Origin: Symbiodinium natans
Taxonomy: Eukaryota > Sar > Dinophyceae > Suessiales > Symbiodiniaceae
DNA: 42,500 nt
Direction of reading: 5' to 3'
Assembly (NCBI GenBank): GCA_905221605.1
Contig: CAJNDS010001546.1
Coordinates: forward strand, 1 to 42,500
Part shown: piece after piece, positions 9,910 through 19,544 of the stretch
How the letters are laid out: every line of letters begins with the position of its first letter
How positions within the stretch are numbered: position 1 is the stretch's first letter
The notes under the pieces: model-generated
What the model saw: only the letters and a program-made list of their open reading frames with translations
What the model was told of the DNA's origin: nothing
Database searches by the model: none
Translations under genes and position numbers: made by a program

Positions 9910-10149
9910 TCAGATTTTCAGATTGCAACTGCTCTCTGAAATAACAGGATGCTCGGCTGCATGCACGAGTTTAAACTTCCATCCATCTCCCTCTCTCTCT
10001 CTCTCACTCTCTCTCTCTCTCGCTTGCTTGCTTGAGCGCGCATGACCTCCCGAAAGGTGCATGCTCCATACCGAATCAGTCCATGTGACATAGGGGTGTG
10101 GTGAAGGTTGGGCATACCAGGGGAGCAAGTTGGAGGTGCATCTATCCAT
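9910..10149 (-). CDS. Small open frame containing a (CT)n-encoded Arg-Glu repeat
   Basis: Seventy-nine codons from a possible start at 10149 (reading MDRCTSNLLPWYAQPS) to a TGA. The centre (RERESEREREG) is produced by the CT microsatellite at 9986-10020. The flanking sequence has normal composition, but there is no homology or splice evidence. Confidence 0.3.
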   Translation of the reverse strand: MDRCTSNLLPWYAQPSPHPYVTWTDSVWSMHLSGGHARSSKQARERESEREREGDGWKFKLVHAAEHPVISESSCNLKI

Positions 10150-11159
10150 GACCTTTGAAGGGGAAAAATGCGGTGTCCCCTTCCGAGGCTCATTGGCCCC
10201 ACCCCAAGAGATGGACAGCTGTTTTGTCCGTGGCGAAATGCTTTGCCACGACGATTGGGGACTGCACGAAATGGGAGTGCTTCACCGTGACTGTTGTGTG
10301 AGACTCAACACTGTGCATGTGTGTGACCACCGTGGTTGATGTGTATCCCCGGTTATGGGCCCAAGCTACGATAACATGTATCACCGGCTGTGGGGCTTAC
10401 ACTATTGCAATGTACAGTTCTGCGGTGGCCTTCATGCGGGATTTGAGTTTCGGGGTGGTTCCCGGTACAATGAGTTATGGCCTGGAAAGCAATGGTAACA
10501 TCACAGGGCCAGGTGGATTTTGGGACCTTTAGTGCGTTACTGCCCTCTCAGAGCATCTCAGAGCATCAATCGCTGCTCGCCCCGTCGTGTGCTCGGCGTC
10601 GTCGGTGGTCGGGTTCACGGGCTGTGTGTGCTCGTGTCACCACTTGTTCTAGTATCCCAGCCAGGTGCTCCCTGTGGATGCCTGCGTCGACTTGTGCTTG
10701 TGGTTCATCAAGAAGCGTCATGGCTTAGTGGTATGCTCGCTTTCCCCGTTCTCTCTCTCCCTCTCTCTTTCGGTCTCCCTGCCTTGCGCCACGAGCTCGC
10801 AAAGGCTCGAGAACTTTGCTCGGGCCTGAACAGTCTTCCGCTGTGTCTTGTGGTTTGCCGTGTTTGTAGGCGTGGCTTTCAAACAAAGGGTCTGGGGCTC
10901 TGCATGGCTTGCAACATATGAGGGGCGGCGAAATTTAAGGCTTTCTCCGGGGCTGATCTCGTGCTAATTCTAATCCTGTTCGTGCGACAAGGCTCCAAGA
11001 TCGGCAGTCCTGGAAGCTAAACCGCAAATGCCGCAAATGGCCACCAAATGAGTTAGAAGCTATCCTCCATTCTGAATCAAAACCCGCAGTTGCAGTGCCT
11101 CGGCCAAGGCCGAGGGCAGCTCCCTCCCGGCACGCCCTGTTGCTTGAAGGACGATCGAT
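10150..11159. other. No gene recognised
   Basis: Plus-strand frames at 10130-10339 and 10477-10921 are moderately open, but neither has paired boundaries. A segment near 10728 (ATGGCTTAGTGGTATGCTCG) resembles a tRNA A-box but no B-box follows. Possible intergenic or intronic DNA. Confidence 0.5.
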
Positions 11160-11531
11160 CTAAGCTATCGTTTGGGGCTTAAGGGGTTCTACACGCTTTC
11201 GAGCTTGTCGGGTACAGCACGCAAGCTTCCAGAATGGGATTCGAAGCTGACGTGACGAGCAGAGAACATAGAAGCTTCTGCATGATTTGCGTTGACAGGA
11301 CTTGGCTTGCTTTGGGGCTGAATCTACAAGGGTTTTAGGGTTTGGGATGCGGGAGCAGGGCGCTGTCAGCGCCGAGGGGCGGAATCTTTCCGTGCAGTCT
11401 CCAGAATTCGCTGGGAGGATGTGCGTTGGAAGGGTGTCAACGGGTCCCAAGTGCCATTCCAGACTCCGGACGGAGAACTTCGAGTATCTGTAGGTTCGGT
11501 GCGTGCCTGCCGCATCGATCTCTTTGTCCAA
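11160..11531 (-). CDS. Open exon-like segment, unrecognised
   Basis: A 123-codon frame with balanced composition (SKFSVRSLEWHLGPVDTLP near the start; basic Cys-containing C-terminus ending in TGA or continuing). A second frame from the ATG at 11551 overlaps it. No domain recognised; treated as a candidate exon only. Confidence 0.35.
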   Translation of the reverse strand: MDKEIDAAGTHRTYRYSKFSVRSLEWHLGPVDTLPTHILPANSGDCTERFRPSALTAPCSRIPNPKTLVDSAPKQAKSCQRKSCRSFYVLCSSRQLRIPFWKLACCTRQARKRVEPLKPQTIA

Positions 11532-11683
11532 CCTGAGACCCGAAACCCATCACTTGCGGGCCACACTGAGCCCTGGCGCAGGTACAGTACAAGTGACTGG
11601 ATTGACTCGACAAGCCCCACAGCCGCGTTAAAGAGTACGACGGAGTTACAAGCTGTAGAAGCGTCATGGCCATACTGATGTCT

Positions 11684-12115
11684 CCACAGCAACAGCAACA
11701 ATACAAGTGCCCCGCAACAAACATGTGCCCCGCAGAAAAAAACACAAACGTGCCTCACCCCCCCCCCCGCCAGAGTGGAACAACAAAAGCCCGCGCGCGA
11801 GTGAGCAAGTGACGGACTGAGCGAGTGAGCCCGCGCCGTGGCCTGCAGCAACAGCAACAAAACAAACCCGCCTCGCAGCAAAAGCAAAAAAACGCAACAA
11901 CAAAAAGCGAAACACTCTTAGCTGCTGACTGCCGTTCTTCTGTTTCCACGGGAGCTGTGTCGCAGCCGCGCAGCATCGCGCAGCACAGAGTCGCATGTTG
12001 CTGGGTGCGTGGTGTCACTGCTTGGCAGGCAGCCTAATCAATTCACATTTTGGCTGTGACGCGAGGCTCCTTTTTTCGCTGTGACCGTGGGCCGCAGCAA
12101 CAAAAAAGACACGGG
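11684..12115. repeat. CAACA/GCAACAAA repeat family
   Basis: Recurring words CAGCAACAGCAACAA, GCCCCGCAACAAACA and GCAGCAACAAAAAAGACACG. The last closely resembles CGCAACAAAAACACACGGG at 33.53 kb, so the two loci share a dispersed repeat. Open frames here give low-complexity Leu/Cys- or Gln-rich peptides. Confidence 0.65.
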
Positions 12116-12378
12116 TTCCGCAGTCAGCATCATGAAGGGGAGCAGACACACAAGCGGAGGAATGATTTTGAAGGACAACTTCTCATGACTCAACCCAGGC
12201 AAATCCTACCAGGGCCCCTTCTTCAAAATCCCCGAACCAGACAACTCCGCACCATAAGCAACTCTCGTTCAACCCAAACACAAACCCGATATCGCCACCC
12301 CAAGGCCAAACACGCCCCCTGGGTGCTGCGGCACGGCCAAGCACCGCTGCGCTGCAGCGTCACGCTGACGAAGGGCCT

Positions 12379-12650
12379 CTACCTCCCCGGCACAGGAAGC
12401 GGGAAGCAGGAATAGCGGCGGAATCTTTCCAAGCGTTTTTGGTGTCTTGGGGCTTCCCGTTTCAGTATGCGGTGTGGCTTGGGCAGGACATGGGTCTCGG
12501 GATTGCAGGGGATTGCAGTATAGTTTACAAGGAGAGTTGAGCGCTTTGGGGGCTCAGATGGGCTCAGGCTGACGCTGAGGATTGTACGTCGGTTTCTGAT
12601 CACAGCGATGCTGTTTCGATCACTGTTCGGGATATCTCTCCAACAGATAC
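12379..12650 (-). CDS. Open exon, unrecognised basic protein segment
   Basis: About 90 codons open on the minus strand with normal composition: DIPNSDRNSIAVIRNRRTIL, then SVSLSPSEPPKRSTLLVNYT, then a very basic stretch (HRILKREAPRHQKRLERFRR). An AG acceptor-like site (TGGTATCTGTTGGAG) lies at its start and a GTAGAGG donor-like site at about 12380. No family recognised. A plus-strand frame (12050-12415) overlaps its end and is considered less likely. Confidence 0.45.
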
Positions 12651-12746
12651 CAGGTGAAAAACCCAACAGCTCAACCGAAGCTTAGCGGCTTAGCATAAGC
12701 TTCGGACATCCTCTACAGAGCCCAGCTCGTCGAACTCATCCCACAG

Positions 12747-13135
12747 TCGACCTGAAAGAGAGCGGCGAATGCACAGCTGAGCTCAGAGCTCATAGAGCTC
12801 ATAGAGCTCATAGAGCTCATAGAGCTCATAGAGCTCATAGAGCTCATAGAGGCTCGCAAGAAGGCTCACAAAAGCACGAAGCGACTGCCTTGAAGGAGAT
12901 GTTGAGCCTCCTGAGTTGTGCTGAGGCAGCGGCGTTCCGTAGCATCATACACTGTAAGCTCGCCGAAGAGGCTCGTGCCTGCAGACTCGTGCTCGCTTTG
13001 CGCAGAATTTCGGCATCAAGCTCTGCCGGGAACCATCTCCAGAAAAACGGTCTAGTTGGCTCGAACTCTTCGGGTTCAACCCTTCAAACCTACGCCAAGC
13101 GAATACTTAATGACATTTTGGCCCGGAAGCTGTAG
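12747..13135 (+). CDS. Plus-strand terminal exon with (Ala-His-Arg)7
   Basis: After the acceptor CTCATCCCACAG the plus strand is open for 128 codons to a TAG. The frame opens further upstream, to an in-frame TAG near 12682. The nonamer GCTCATAGA is repeated seven times in frame (12788-12850), giving (AHR)7. It is followed by a helical, well-composed segment (ALKEMLSLLSCAEAAAF, then CKLAEEARACRLVLALRRIS) and a basic end (AKRILNDILARKL). The in-frame repeat and long open reading support coding. It is one of few plus-strand calls; the minus-strand exon at 13184-13297 converges on it. Function unknown. Confidence 0.5.
12788..12850 (+). repeat. Perfect nonamer tandem repeat, 7 copies
   Basis: GCTCATAGA repeated seven times without mismatch. 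It contains SacI-type GAGCTC at every unit border. The unit length keeps frame within the surrounding open reading. Confidence 0.95.
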
Positions 13136-13183
13136 CGTTTGGGTTTGGGGTTGCGGGCTATGAAGTCTCAAGTAGATTGACAC

Positions 13184-13297
13184 CCGCAGTTCATCCGGCC
13201 TGTTCGACAAGATGCCCATTTCCTGAAGCACTTGAAAAGCGTCCTGGGACTTTCTACGCCGAGGCTTGGGCCCTGCGGATTGGCCAGCACGGCCTGG
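13184..13297 (-). CDS. Phase-0 exon of an unrecognised protein
   Basis: Exactly 38 codons between an acceptor-like GCAACCATTCAAG and a GTGTCA donor. The peptide has a basic patch (KPRRRKSQD) followed by an amphipathic stretch (AFQVLQEMGILSNRPDELR). It reads naturally and is bounded on both sides, but has no mapped partner exon. A minus-strand frame at 13168-13416 overlaps. Confidence 0.45.
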
Positions 13298-13498
13298 CTT
13301 GAATGGTTGCAAACTGCGTTTCTGAGGGGTGCTTTACTTATTTGGAGGTTTCTCAAAGATCTTATCGGGTCTCCATACGCATAGGGAACAAGTGTTACCA
13401 GATGTATTTTGGGCATGCACCAATCGCCCCCATGCTGTTCATGTCTTGCTTGTGCACCTGAAGGCTTTGAAGAGCTTTGAAGAGCTTAAGGAGTGCTT

Positions 13499-13687
13499 TT
13501 AGGCTTCGCCAGGCTTTGCCAGGCTTTGCCAGTGTGCTTCAGATCTGCTGGACAAAGCATTTGCGCATGGGGGGGCGGGGGGGGCGGGGGGGGTGAGGCT
13601 GACGATGGAGGTTAAGACTTCGAATCCCTGGAAGCCGGCAGCCGTAGTCTCCCTACGCGGCGTGCGGCGAATACTGTGAAGCCTCAT
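13499..13687 (-). CDS. Small open frame with ATG start
   Basis: Sixty-two codons from ATG 13687 (MRLHSIRRTPRRETTAAGFQ) to TAA. The centre is Pro-rich because of the G-rich tract at 13569-13593. May be a first exon or chance. Confidence 0.3.
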   Translation of the reverse strand: MRLHSIRRTPRRETTAAGFQGFEVLTSIVSLTPPAPPAPPCANALSSRSEAHWQSLAKPGEA

Positions 13688-13792
13688 TCTCCTTAGCTAG
13701 ATCCTATACCGAAACCGAAAGCATGAACAAACATGTCAAAGCCTAAGCCCTAAGCTTCGCAGCTCCATGATGCTTCCCCTCCTGACTCCCGA

Positions 13793-14179
13793 GTGTGGCC
13801 TGCACTCGATCCAGGCGAAGCCTTCAAACAACTTTCGGGCTATCGAACTCCTGTGGGTTCCACAAAAATGCTCCTTTCAAACACAAACAAGCATGTAGGC
13901 AGTCGTCATCATGAGAGCCACGTTTTGAGGCCAAAGAATGAGATCCTGGCTCAAGCAGAACGGACTGCCGAGGGGCCACAGCGGCAGAGCAGAGCACTCA
14001 GGATGCACCCGCGGCCATTTGCTGGGCCCGCACAACGGTGCTGTTCGGGAGGACGTGCACCCCCACGAGTCTGGTATAATTGCCCCGCCTGGGAACTGAG
14101 GCCGATGTCTCCGGCAGCGCCACGCCGGCGGCCGCGGCGGCCTCTCCCGGAGACGCGGCATGGACTGAGGTCAATTTGA
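13793..14179 (+). CDS. Open plus-strand segment, unrecognised
   Basis: A 128-codon plus-strand frame with mixed composition at first (LSGYRTPVGSTKMLLSNTNK) and Arg/Pro-rich later. The second half is GC-rich and open in other frames: plus frame 14080-14403 reads Ala/Ser-rich, and a minus reading reaching 14355 gives DSFWPDMGADSSLNALAQAA after an AG site. Coding strand for 14.0-14.4 kb is unresolved. Confidence 0.3.
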   Translation: MWPALDPGEAFKQLSGYRTPVGSTKMLLSNTNKHVGSRHHESHVLRPKNEILAQAERTAEGPQRQSRALRMHPRPFAGPAQRCCSGGRAPPRVWYNCPAWELRPMSPAAPRRRPRRPLPETRHGLRSI

Positions 14180-14544
14180 GGCGGGCTTCCAGAGACTTTC
14201 AATGTATAAGCAACATTTTGGAGATTTTCGATGTCAAGGTATGCCGTTCTGGGTTTTCGGAGTTCAGGCGTCGAGTTGAGGTTCCGAAGCATTCTGAAGC
14301 GGCCTGCGCCAAGGCATTGAGAGAGGAGTCTGCCCCCATGTCGGGCCAGAAGGAATCGTCTGAGCCTGGTTTAGGGGCTTGGATTGGTCTTAGAGTCATT
14401 TAAACCTGCGAGGGCATTAAGAGGGCATTGGGGATTCAGGTTCGGAGGCTTATGGCTCCGTAGACTTGCGAGGCTCCGGAGCTAGGTTGTTTACTTGCCC
14501 TCTCCATGTGGACAGGTTTCAGCTTTATACTGTTCGGCATATAT

Positions 14545-15018
14545 TCTATAGAGGCATGTATACATATACATAGATACATAGATACATAGATACATAGATA
14601 CATAGATACATAGATACATAGATACATAGATACATAGATACATAGATAGATAGATACATAGATACATAGATACATAGATACATAGATACATAGATACATA
14701 GATACATAGATACATAGATACACAGATACACAGATACATAGATACATAGATGCATAGATACATAGATATATAGATACATAGATACATACATACATACAGA
14801 CAGACACACAGACAGACATACATACGTACGTACGTACATACACACATACACACATACACACATACACACATACACACATACACACATACACACACACACA
14901 CACATACACACATACACACATACATACATACATACATACATACATACATACATACATACATACATACATACATACATACATACATACATACATACATACA
15001 TACATACATACATACATA
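14545..15018. repeat. 470-bp tetranucleotide/octanucleotide microsatellite
   Basis: TACATAGA units dominate 14560-14790, CACATACA units 14830-14920, and pure TACA 14920-15018. All three minus-strand frames are open for 166-213 codons, encoding only Met/Tyr/Val/Cys repeats. This is an expected effect of the repeat and not a gene. Confidence 0.97.
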
Positions 15019-15240
15019 GCGCGCGCGGTACATGCGGATTCAACATGCCACCTTAAGCGCTCCCCCCAGCCCAACAAACGGGGTAGGGGATCAAAAAATG
15101 AATTGGTATCTATTTGTTCTTTACAAGCGGGTCAAAAAAGGGCTTATTTGGGATCTTTTAGAAAATAATTTACTGAAGGCTTCGAAAGCTTGCTGCAAGT
15201 GGAGCGGAGGCTAGGGGACACGACTTGTGACAAAAAACCA
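15019..15240. other. Spacer, nothing recognised
   Basis: Short AT-richer stretch between two repeat arrays, with no coding support. Confidence 0.5.
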
Positions 15241-15446
15241 CAGCATTTATGCGAACTACTGTAAATAGCAGCATGTCTAGATGCAGGAACGACTGTAAAT
15301 AGCAGCATTTCTGAGTTTCCAGAGGCTGCAGATACTGTATGTAGAAGCAGTTCTGCGAAATACTGTAAAGTAGCAGCATTTCTGCGCTTTCAGAGGCTGG
15401 CAATACTGTAAACAGCAGCATTTCAGAGTTTCCAGAGGCTGCAAAT
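15241..15446 (+). repeat. Minisatellite of about 30-42 bp units
   Basis: Five degenerate copies of a unit containing ACTGTAAATAGCAGCAT and TTCTGAGTTTCCAGAGGCTG (copies near 15257, 15291, 15333, 15362 and 15402). It lies immediately before the second cluster of the poly-G-tailed repeat. Confidence 0.8.
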
Positions 15447-15447
15447 C

Positions 15448-15706
15448 AATGCTGGCATCTTGGCATCAGAAGTTTCAAAAAAATGCAAGCAAGCCAGAAC
15501 GATTTAAAAAAGAGCGGGGGGGTTGGGCCCCCCCCCGCACCCCCATGCGCAAACTCAATGTTCGCATCATGGGTTTCGAAAGTATGCTGAAGGAGCTGGC
15601 GCGACTTAAAATAAAGCGGGGGGGTTCGGGGGGGTGCGAACACAATGCTCGCAGCATGGGTTTCGAAAAGATGCGTATGCTATGAAGCAAGCTGGCACGG
15701 CTTCTT
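15448..15706 (+). repeat. Second cluster of the poly-G-tailed repeat family
   Basis: Three copies (about 15455-15525, 15547-15632 and 15637-15706) share CAAACTCAATGTTCGCATCA/CGAACACAATGCTCGCAGCA starts, an ATGGGTTTCGAAA core and A-rich ends leading to 7-base G runs in the first two. Alignment with the 8.0-8.5 kb copies is clear by eye, including the GCAAGCTGGCACGGCTTC segment. The G tails are much shorter here. Confidence 0.75.
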
Positions 15707-15714
15707 CCTTGCTT

Positions 15715-15835
15715 TCTTCAATTTGCCTTGCTTCTCCTTGCTTCCTCGCTTCCTCGCTTCCTTCCTTCCGTCCTTCCGCCCTTCCTTCCTCCCTCCCTCA
15801 TTCTCTCCCTCCCTCCCTCCCCCTCCCTCTCTCCG
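15715..15835. repeat. Polypyrimidine tract (CTTC/CCTC)
   Basis: Nearly uninterrupted C/T on the plus strand with CTTCCTTCC and CCCTCCCT runs. Low complexity. Confidence 0.9.
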
Positions 15836-15908
15836 TCGGAAGAATAGAATCATTATTTCTTGATCCTAAATACAGCTTTTTTGATCCTAAATAAATATAT
15901 TTTGGATC

Positions 15909-16157
15909 CTAAGTAATTCTTTTGATCCGCATGCCCAACAAACGTGCAAGCCACAATAGGGGTTCACAACTGCATGACGAATTACATGACATCCCCGCGA
16001 CCACAGATCGGCCTTGCTTCGACATCGAGAGCTTCTTCAAGATGGTCTCAGAGTCTCTTATTTTGTCATTCAACCGTAACCTTTCCTTTTTGCGAAAGAA
16101 CTCACGACATGGGGCTAGTCCGACTGCATGGCCCTGATATTCGTGATATTTCTCCAC
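15909..16157 (-). CDS. Basic helical exon, unrecognised
   Basis: Eighty-two codons open on the minus strand. It contains a long charged, probably helical stretch (REFFRKKERLRLNDKIRDSE, then TILKKLSMSKQGRSVV), then a Cys/Ser run and a basic end. The composition is much more protein-like than the overlapping plus-strand frame (15922-16137). The first codon of the track frame is GTG, so it likely continues from another exon. A donor may lie near 15970. Function unknown. Confidence 0.45.
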   Translation of the reverse strand: MEKYHEYQGHAVGLAPCREFFRKKERLRLNDKIRDSETILKKLSMSKQGRSVVAGMSCNSSCSCEPLLWLARLLGMRIKRIT

Positions 16158-16616
16158 CCGAGCGTTGTATCAGGACCTGTCTGCAGTTCATGTAGCTTCT
16201 GTCCGGCACCAATTTCCAAGATGTTCCTAGTGAACGCGCATCTAAGTCCTGAAGAACTACAATAACTACAATCTACGAGCCAAGGGCCAGGGCATCCAGA
16301 ACCCGACCTCTAACCAAAACGATGCACCCTTGCCTTTGTGGAGCCCGGGGGGACCCCTTTGAAGCCCTGGACACCACCACAAACCAAACTCACCACCAAG
16401 ATCCACTACGTCACTAAATCCAAGCAGAATCTCAGAATGCCCCAAACTCAGCCCTAAACCACCCCAAAGCCCTAAACCATGGCGGGGTCGGCTGAGCGAA
16501 CGCCGCAGTGGTGGGGGCAGTCTTGGCCTCACTCTCACAACGACCCGTACACTTATGGCAATTGACAGAGATATGCACCAGTCTTAGGGTGCTTTTTGCA
16601 ATTGGGGGTTGGTCAG
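16158..16616. other. No gene recognised
   Basis: Frames here are short or biased (Gly/Leu/Arg). Possibly an intron. Confidence 0.4.
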
Positions 16617-16723
16617 TAGAGTTTCGACTTGGCGCCACGGACGCAATAATGGGCAGCTCACAACTCGAAGCCATGAACATCTACTGCGAAGCACATGAAT
16701 TCTTCTACCTGATGCCTCTCTGA
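16617..16723 (+). CDS. Candidate plus-strand terminal exon
   Basis: After GGGGGTTGGTCAG the plus strand reads 34 natural codons (FRLGATDAIMGSSQLEAMNI and an aromatic end, EFFYLMPL) before a TGA. The opposite strand is also open but Arg-rich. No partner exon, so support is limited. Confidence 0.3.
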
Positions 16724-17760
16724 GGTGTCTGCGGAGAGTGGGCCACCACGCTACGTTCCTGCAGTTCAGAGAGAGGTATAAATCAGACTGCCCAGGGTTC
16801 TGAGAGCTCGAGGTTGCTGTGGACTCCGAGGAAGGCAAGGGGGCCCCTTGCCAACTTGGGCCCCTTAAACCCTCAAGATCTATAAAGCTGGCATGGGAAG
16901 GCCGCCTACATGTTAAGTGCAAGAGGACTTCATCCAGAAGGCCCCGTGTAGCGTTACGATTCCAATGCAGTTGCGGATGGCGCGCTCGCGCATGACAAGC
17001 TTCCAAGCTTCCAGTTGTCGCCTTGAAGCTGCGCCCGTTTCGCCAAAACCAGGCTTGCATAATCTTGCATAGTCCCTCTCTTATCTGCCCCGTAGATGTA
17101 CATCCTGAACCCTGAAGCTACTAAGCCTTGGGTGCTCTCTTGTGCTGCTGCCGAACTTCTGGAGCAAAGCCCGCACGCAGATACCTCAAAGGCTCGTAAA
17201 TCCTTTAGCAAATCTAGCAAAACCCCAACCTGAAGCCTGAGCCTAAAGCCTGCTAAAGCCCTGAAGCTCTCGACCTTCCAAGCCCAACAGCATCCACAAC
17301 GCCCACAACGCCCAGGAGACACTGGAGCACTGCAGCCTCCCGGAACGCACGTGCCTCACAAGGGTCTCATTTTTAGATTTACGACCTATCCTGTGGTGGA
17401 GTGGAGGGGCTCAGCTGGCTCAGTGGGCAAAAGGGCCCATGGAAGATCTATGGAAACCTTTCATGCTTGAAGGTTGGTAACTCTACAAAAGTTTATAGTT
17501 GAAGGGCTCCAATTATCAAAGGCATCCGAAACTTGTCTGGGCATTTAACAGCGCAAACTTTACAGAGTCTGAGCCAGGCATTGTTGGACTGAGTTTTTAG
17601 GAACTTCTTGTCTGCGTCAGATGGACGCGGTTTCCAAAACAGATCTCATTGGAAAGTTCGGCTGATGCCGGCAATAAGAAGCAGGACCAAGACCGTACAA
17701 TGAAGACCTCGTGGAATCATCACGTTCCATGGAAGGAACAAGGGCAAAGATGCAAAGAAC
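16724..17760. other. No gene recognised
   Basis: Several minus-strand frames (16584-17060, 16954-17322) are open but Arg/Leu-rich and without paired splice signals. Confidence 0.4.
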
Positions 17761-17842
17761 TTTGCAAACCCAGCTTCGATCTTGAGCAGGGATCTCCAAA
17801 GCAATTCTTATAATCCTTGCCGCATGCCGCCCTCTCCCCATC
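17761..17842 (-). CDS. Exon of an unrecognised Cys-containing protein
   Basis: Starts after GGAGTCTTCAG and in phase 0 gives 27 codons and one base (DGERAACGKDYKNCFGDPCS in the middle), ending at a GTTCTTT donor-like site. It follows the phase-0 end of 17913-18110 across a 70-nt intron starting GTCGGT. Other frames are open, so the call rests on the phase match and composition. Confidence 0.4.
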
Positions 17843-17912
17843 CTGAAGACTCCATGCAAGCACCCTAAATCATCCCTAAATCCCTCCAAATCCCGCCCAA
17901 CTTCAAACCGAC

Positions 17913-18110
17913 CTCCGGGAAGAAAAAGCTCGGGCTGAGTGGCTGCGCGTCCTCTTCACATGCAGACTTAGTTTCTCTGGACTCTGGAACGGCTGCGGCT
18001 TTAGCCTCAGTGGTTACGTGGGGCCTTGCCTTTGGGAAAAGCACGCAGGAGAAAAGCGGCTGTGTCGACTCGAGCCAGCACTGATTCAGCATCTTAGTAT
18101 AGCAGCTGCT
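17913..18110 (-). CDS. Exon of the same unrecognised protein
   Basis: Sixty-six codons, phase 0 at both ends, after the pyrimidine-rich acceptor TTTTGATTTGTTCTGAG. The peptide is Cys-containing at first (CYTKMLNQCWLESTQPLFSC), then Ala/Glu/Lys-rich (TTEAKAAAVPESRETKSACE), ending in SFFFPE. The frame is open up to 18152, so the real acceptor could be slightly upstream. Function unknown. Confidence 0.45.
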
Positions 18111-18152
18111 CTCAGAACAAATCAAAACAACCCCCAGAAAGGATGTCCGCAC

Positions 18153-18970
18153 TCGATGAGCTCAGACCCTTCGGGCACAAAGGGTGCACGAAGGGTGCAC
18201 GAAGGGCACACACACACAGAGAAGGCATTAAAGGCCTTATATGCCAAGCATGGATTCCGTCGCCCAGTCGCCTCTCCCTTTCGTTCATGCTGGGAATATG
18301 TGAACTGGTTCCGCTCTGTGTAGGCCTATGGTAGCACAAGCGCTGCACGCGTGTGGTCGTCCGCAAGACAGCTCCCTTTGGTCCTGGTAGGAGCTGGGGC
18401 AGAAGACGGAGATGTAAGCCATCTTGACCTCAATACAAAAAGCAACTGCACCCTGAACCCTGAACTCTGAGGCTGAATTATTCCAAGACCTAATCCGCTC
18501 CCGCCTTTACTTTAACACCCCTCTAATACTAACAACTAATACTAACAACATAGGGGGGGGGTGTGCGTCGAGTTGAACGGAAGGGCGGAGGGCATCAAGG
18601 GCTGAGGGGGGCGTTTACTCAAACCGCCTCCCCGAACGTTAAAAACTCAATAAAATGATGGGGGGGGGGGGGGCCTGGGAGGCAAAAAGGGGCGGACAAT
18701 TTATATTCGCGGGAAATTCATGAAACTGGACAGCACGAATCCTCTGATGGCCTCCGCGGGAGGATGTGGAGCCGCCAGGTACCTGAACTGTACGGGGCGG
18801 AATGGGCGGAGAGTGGGGGGAAGCAAGATAAGCAAGCGGCTCAGAGGCAGTTCAGTAGAGGACTGGTTCTGAGGCAATGGTCCCTTCACAGTCTGAAGTT
18901 ACGAATTGCCCCCGCCCCGCCCCCCTCTCCACACAGAGTCTCCTCTTTGACCGAACCCAGAGCTTCCAAA
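18153..18970. other. No gene recognised; poly-G run
   Basis: A 13-base G run lies at about 18660-18673. Minus frame 18112-18366 is open and contains a duplicated GTGCACCCTT word, but no boundaries were fixed. Confidence 0.45.
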
Positions 18971-18972
18971 GA

Positions 18973-18996
18973 CCCTAAACCCTAAACCCTAAACCC
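18973..18996 (-). repeat. Short telomere-type array, CCCTAAA x3
   Basis: Three perfect CCCTAAA units followed by CCCTTT: an interstitial telomeric repeat in the opposite orientation to the one at 23.2 kb. Confidence 0.85.
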
Positions 18997-19397
18997 TTTT
19001 CAGAAACTCCAGAGGTCACGGAGCCAGGAGAAGAGCGGCTGCGGGGCCTTGCGCAGCAAACCTGACTGCCGCGATGCCAAGATTTGACCTTTAGACATTT
19101 CAAGATCCTTTAGGGCTTTGGGAGCCTTCAAGGTATGTTAGGGTGTTTTTTGAGGTTTGGGTGGGAAACTCTTGGGGGGCTTGGGCCCGAGGGCTTAGGA
19201 CGCATGGGCTGAATGTTGGTTAGACCATTTCGGACGTTCGGATGCCCCAAGCCTGCAATGTCGAAACAGGGGCGAATCGGCTCTGAAATCATACCCTCAT
19301 AAGGAGAGGGAGGCCCTACGAACCCTAAACAACCAAAATTTGAAGTGACATATCGAGGTCACAATTCAAAACACCACCCCGGAACTGGCCCAGCACT

Positions 19398-19500
19398 CGG
19401 GGGGCGGGGAATGTGTGGGGGTGGGGGGGGGGCCAGCCCGCGGTACCCCCACACCCCAATCCCTCCCCCACCCCCCCCCCCCCTGCCCCCACCCCCCTGC
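19398..19500. repeat. G-run / C-run inverted pair
   Basis: A G-rich stretch (11-base G run near 19424-19434) is followed within 40 bases by C-rich sequence with a 14-base C run, allowing a GC hairpin. Confidence 0.7.
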
Positions 19501-19544
19501 TGGGGTGTGGAGCACTTCGGCGTGTGCCAGTCACTCTTGCTACC

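Noticed and set aside
10720-10800. tRNA-like A-box (GGCTTAGTGGTATGC)
   Set aside because: No B-box (GGTTCGANTCC) or acceptor stem pairing follows at the expected distance; a CT-rich tract lies there instead.
11664-11996. Leu/Cys-rich minus-strand ORFs
   Set aside because: They come from CAACA/GCAACAAA repeats; composition is biased and there are no boundaries.
14436-15077. Minus-strand ORFs of 166-213 codons with Met-Tyr-Val-Cys repeats
   Set aside because: All three frames are open because TACA/TACATAGA repeats contain no stop on that strand. There is no non-repeat protein sequence.
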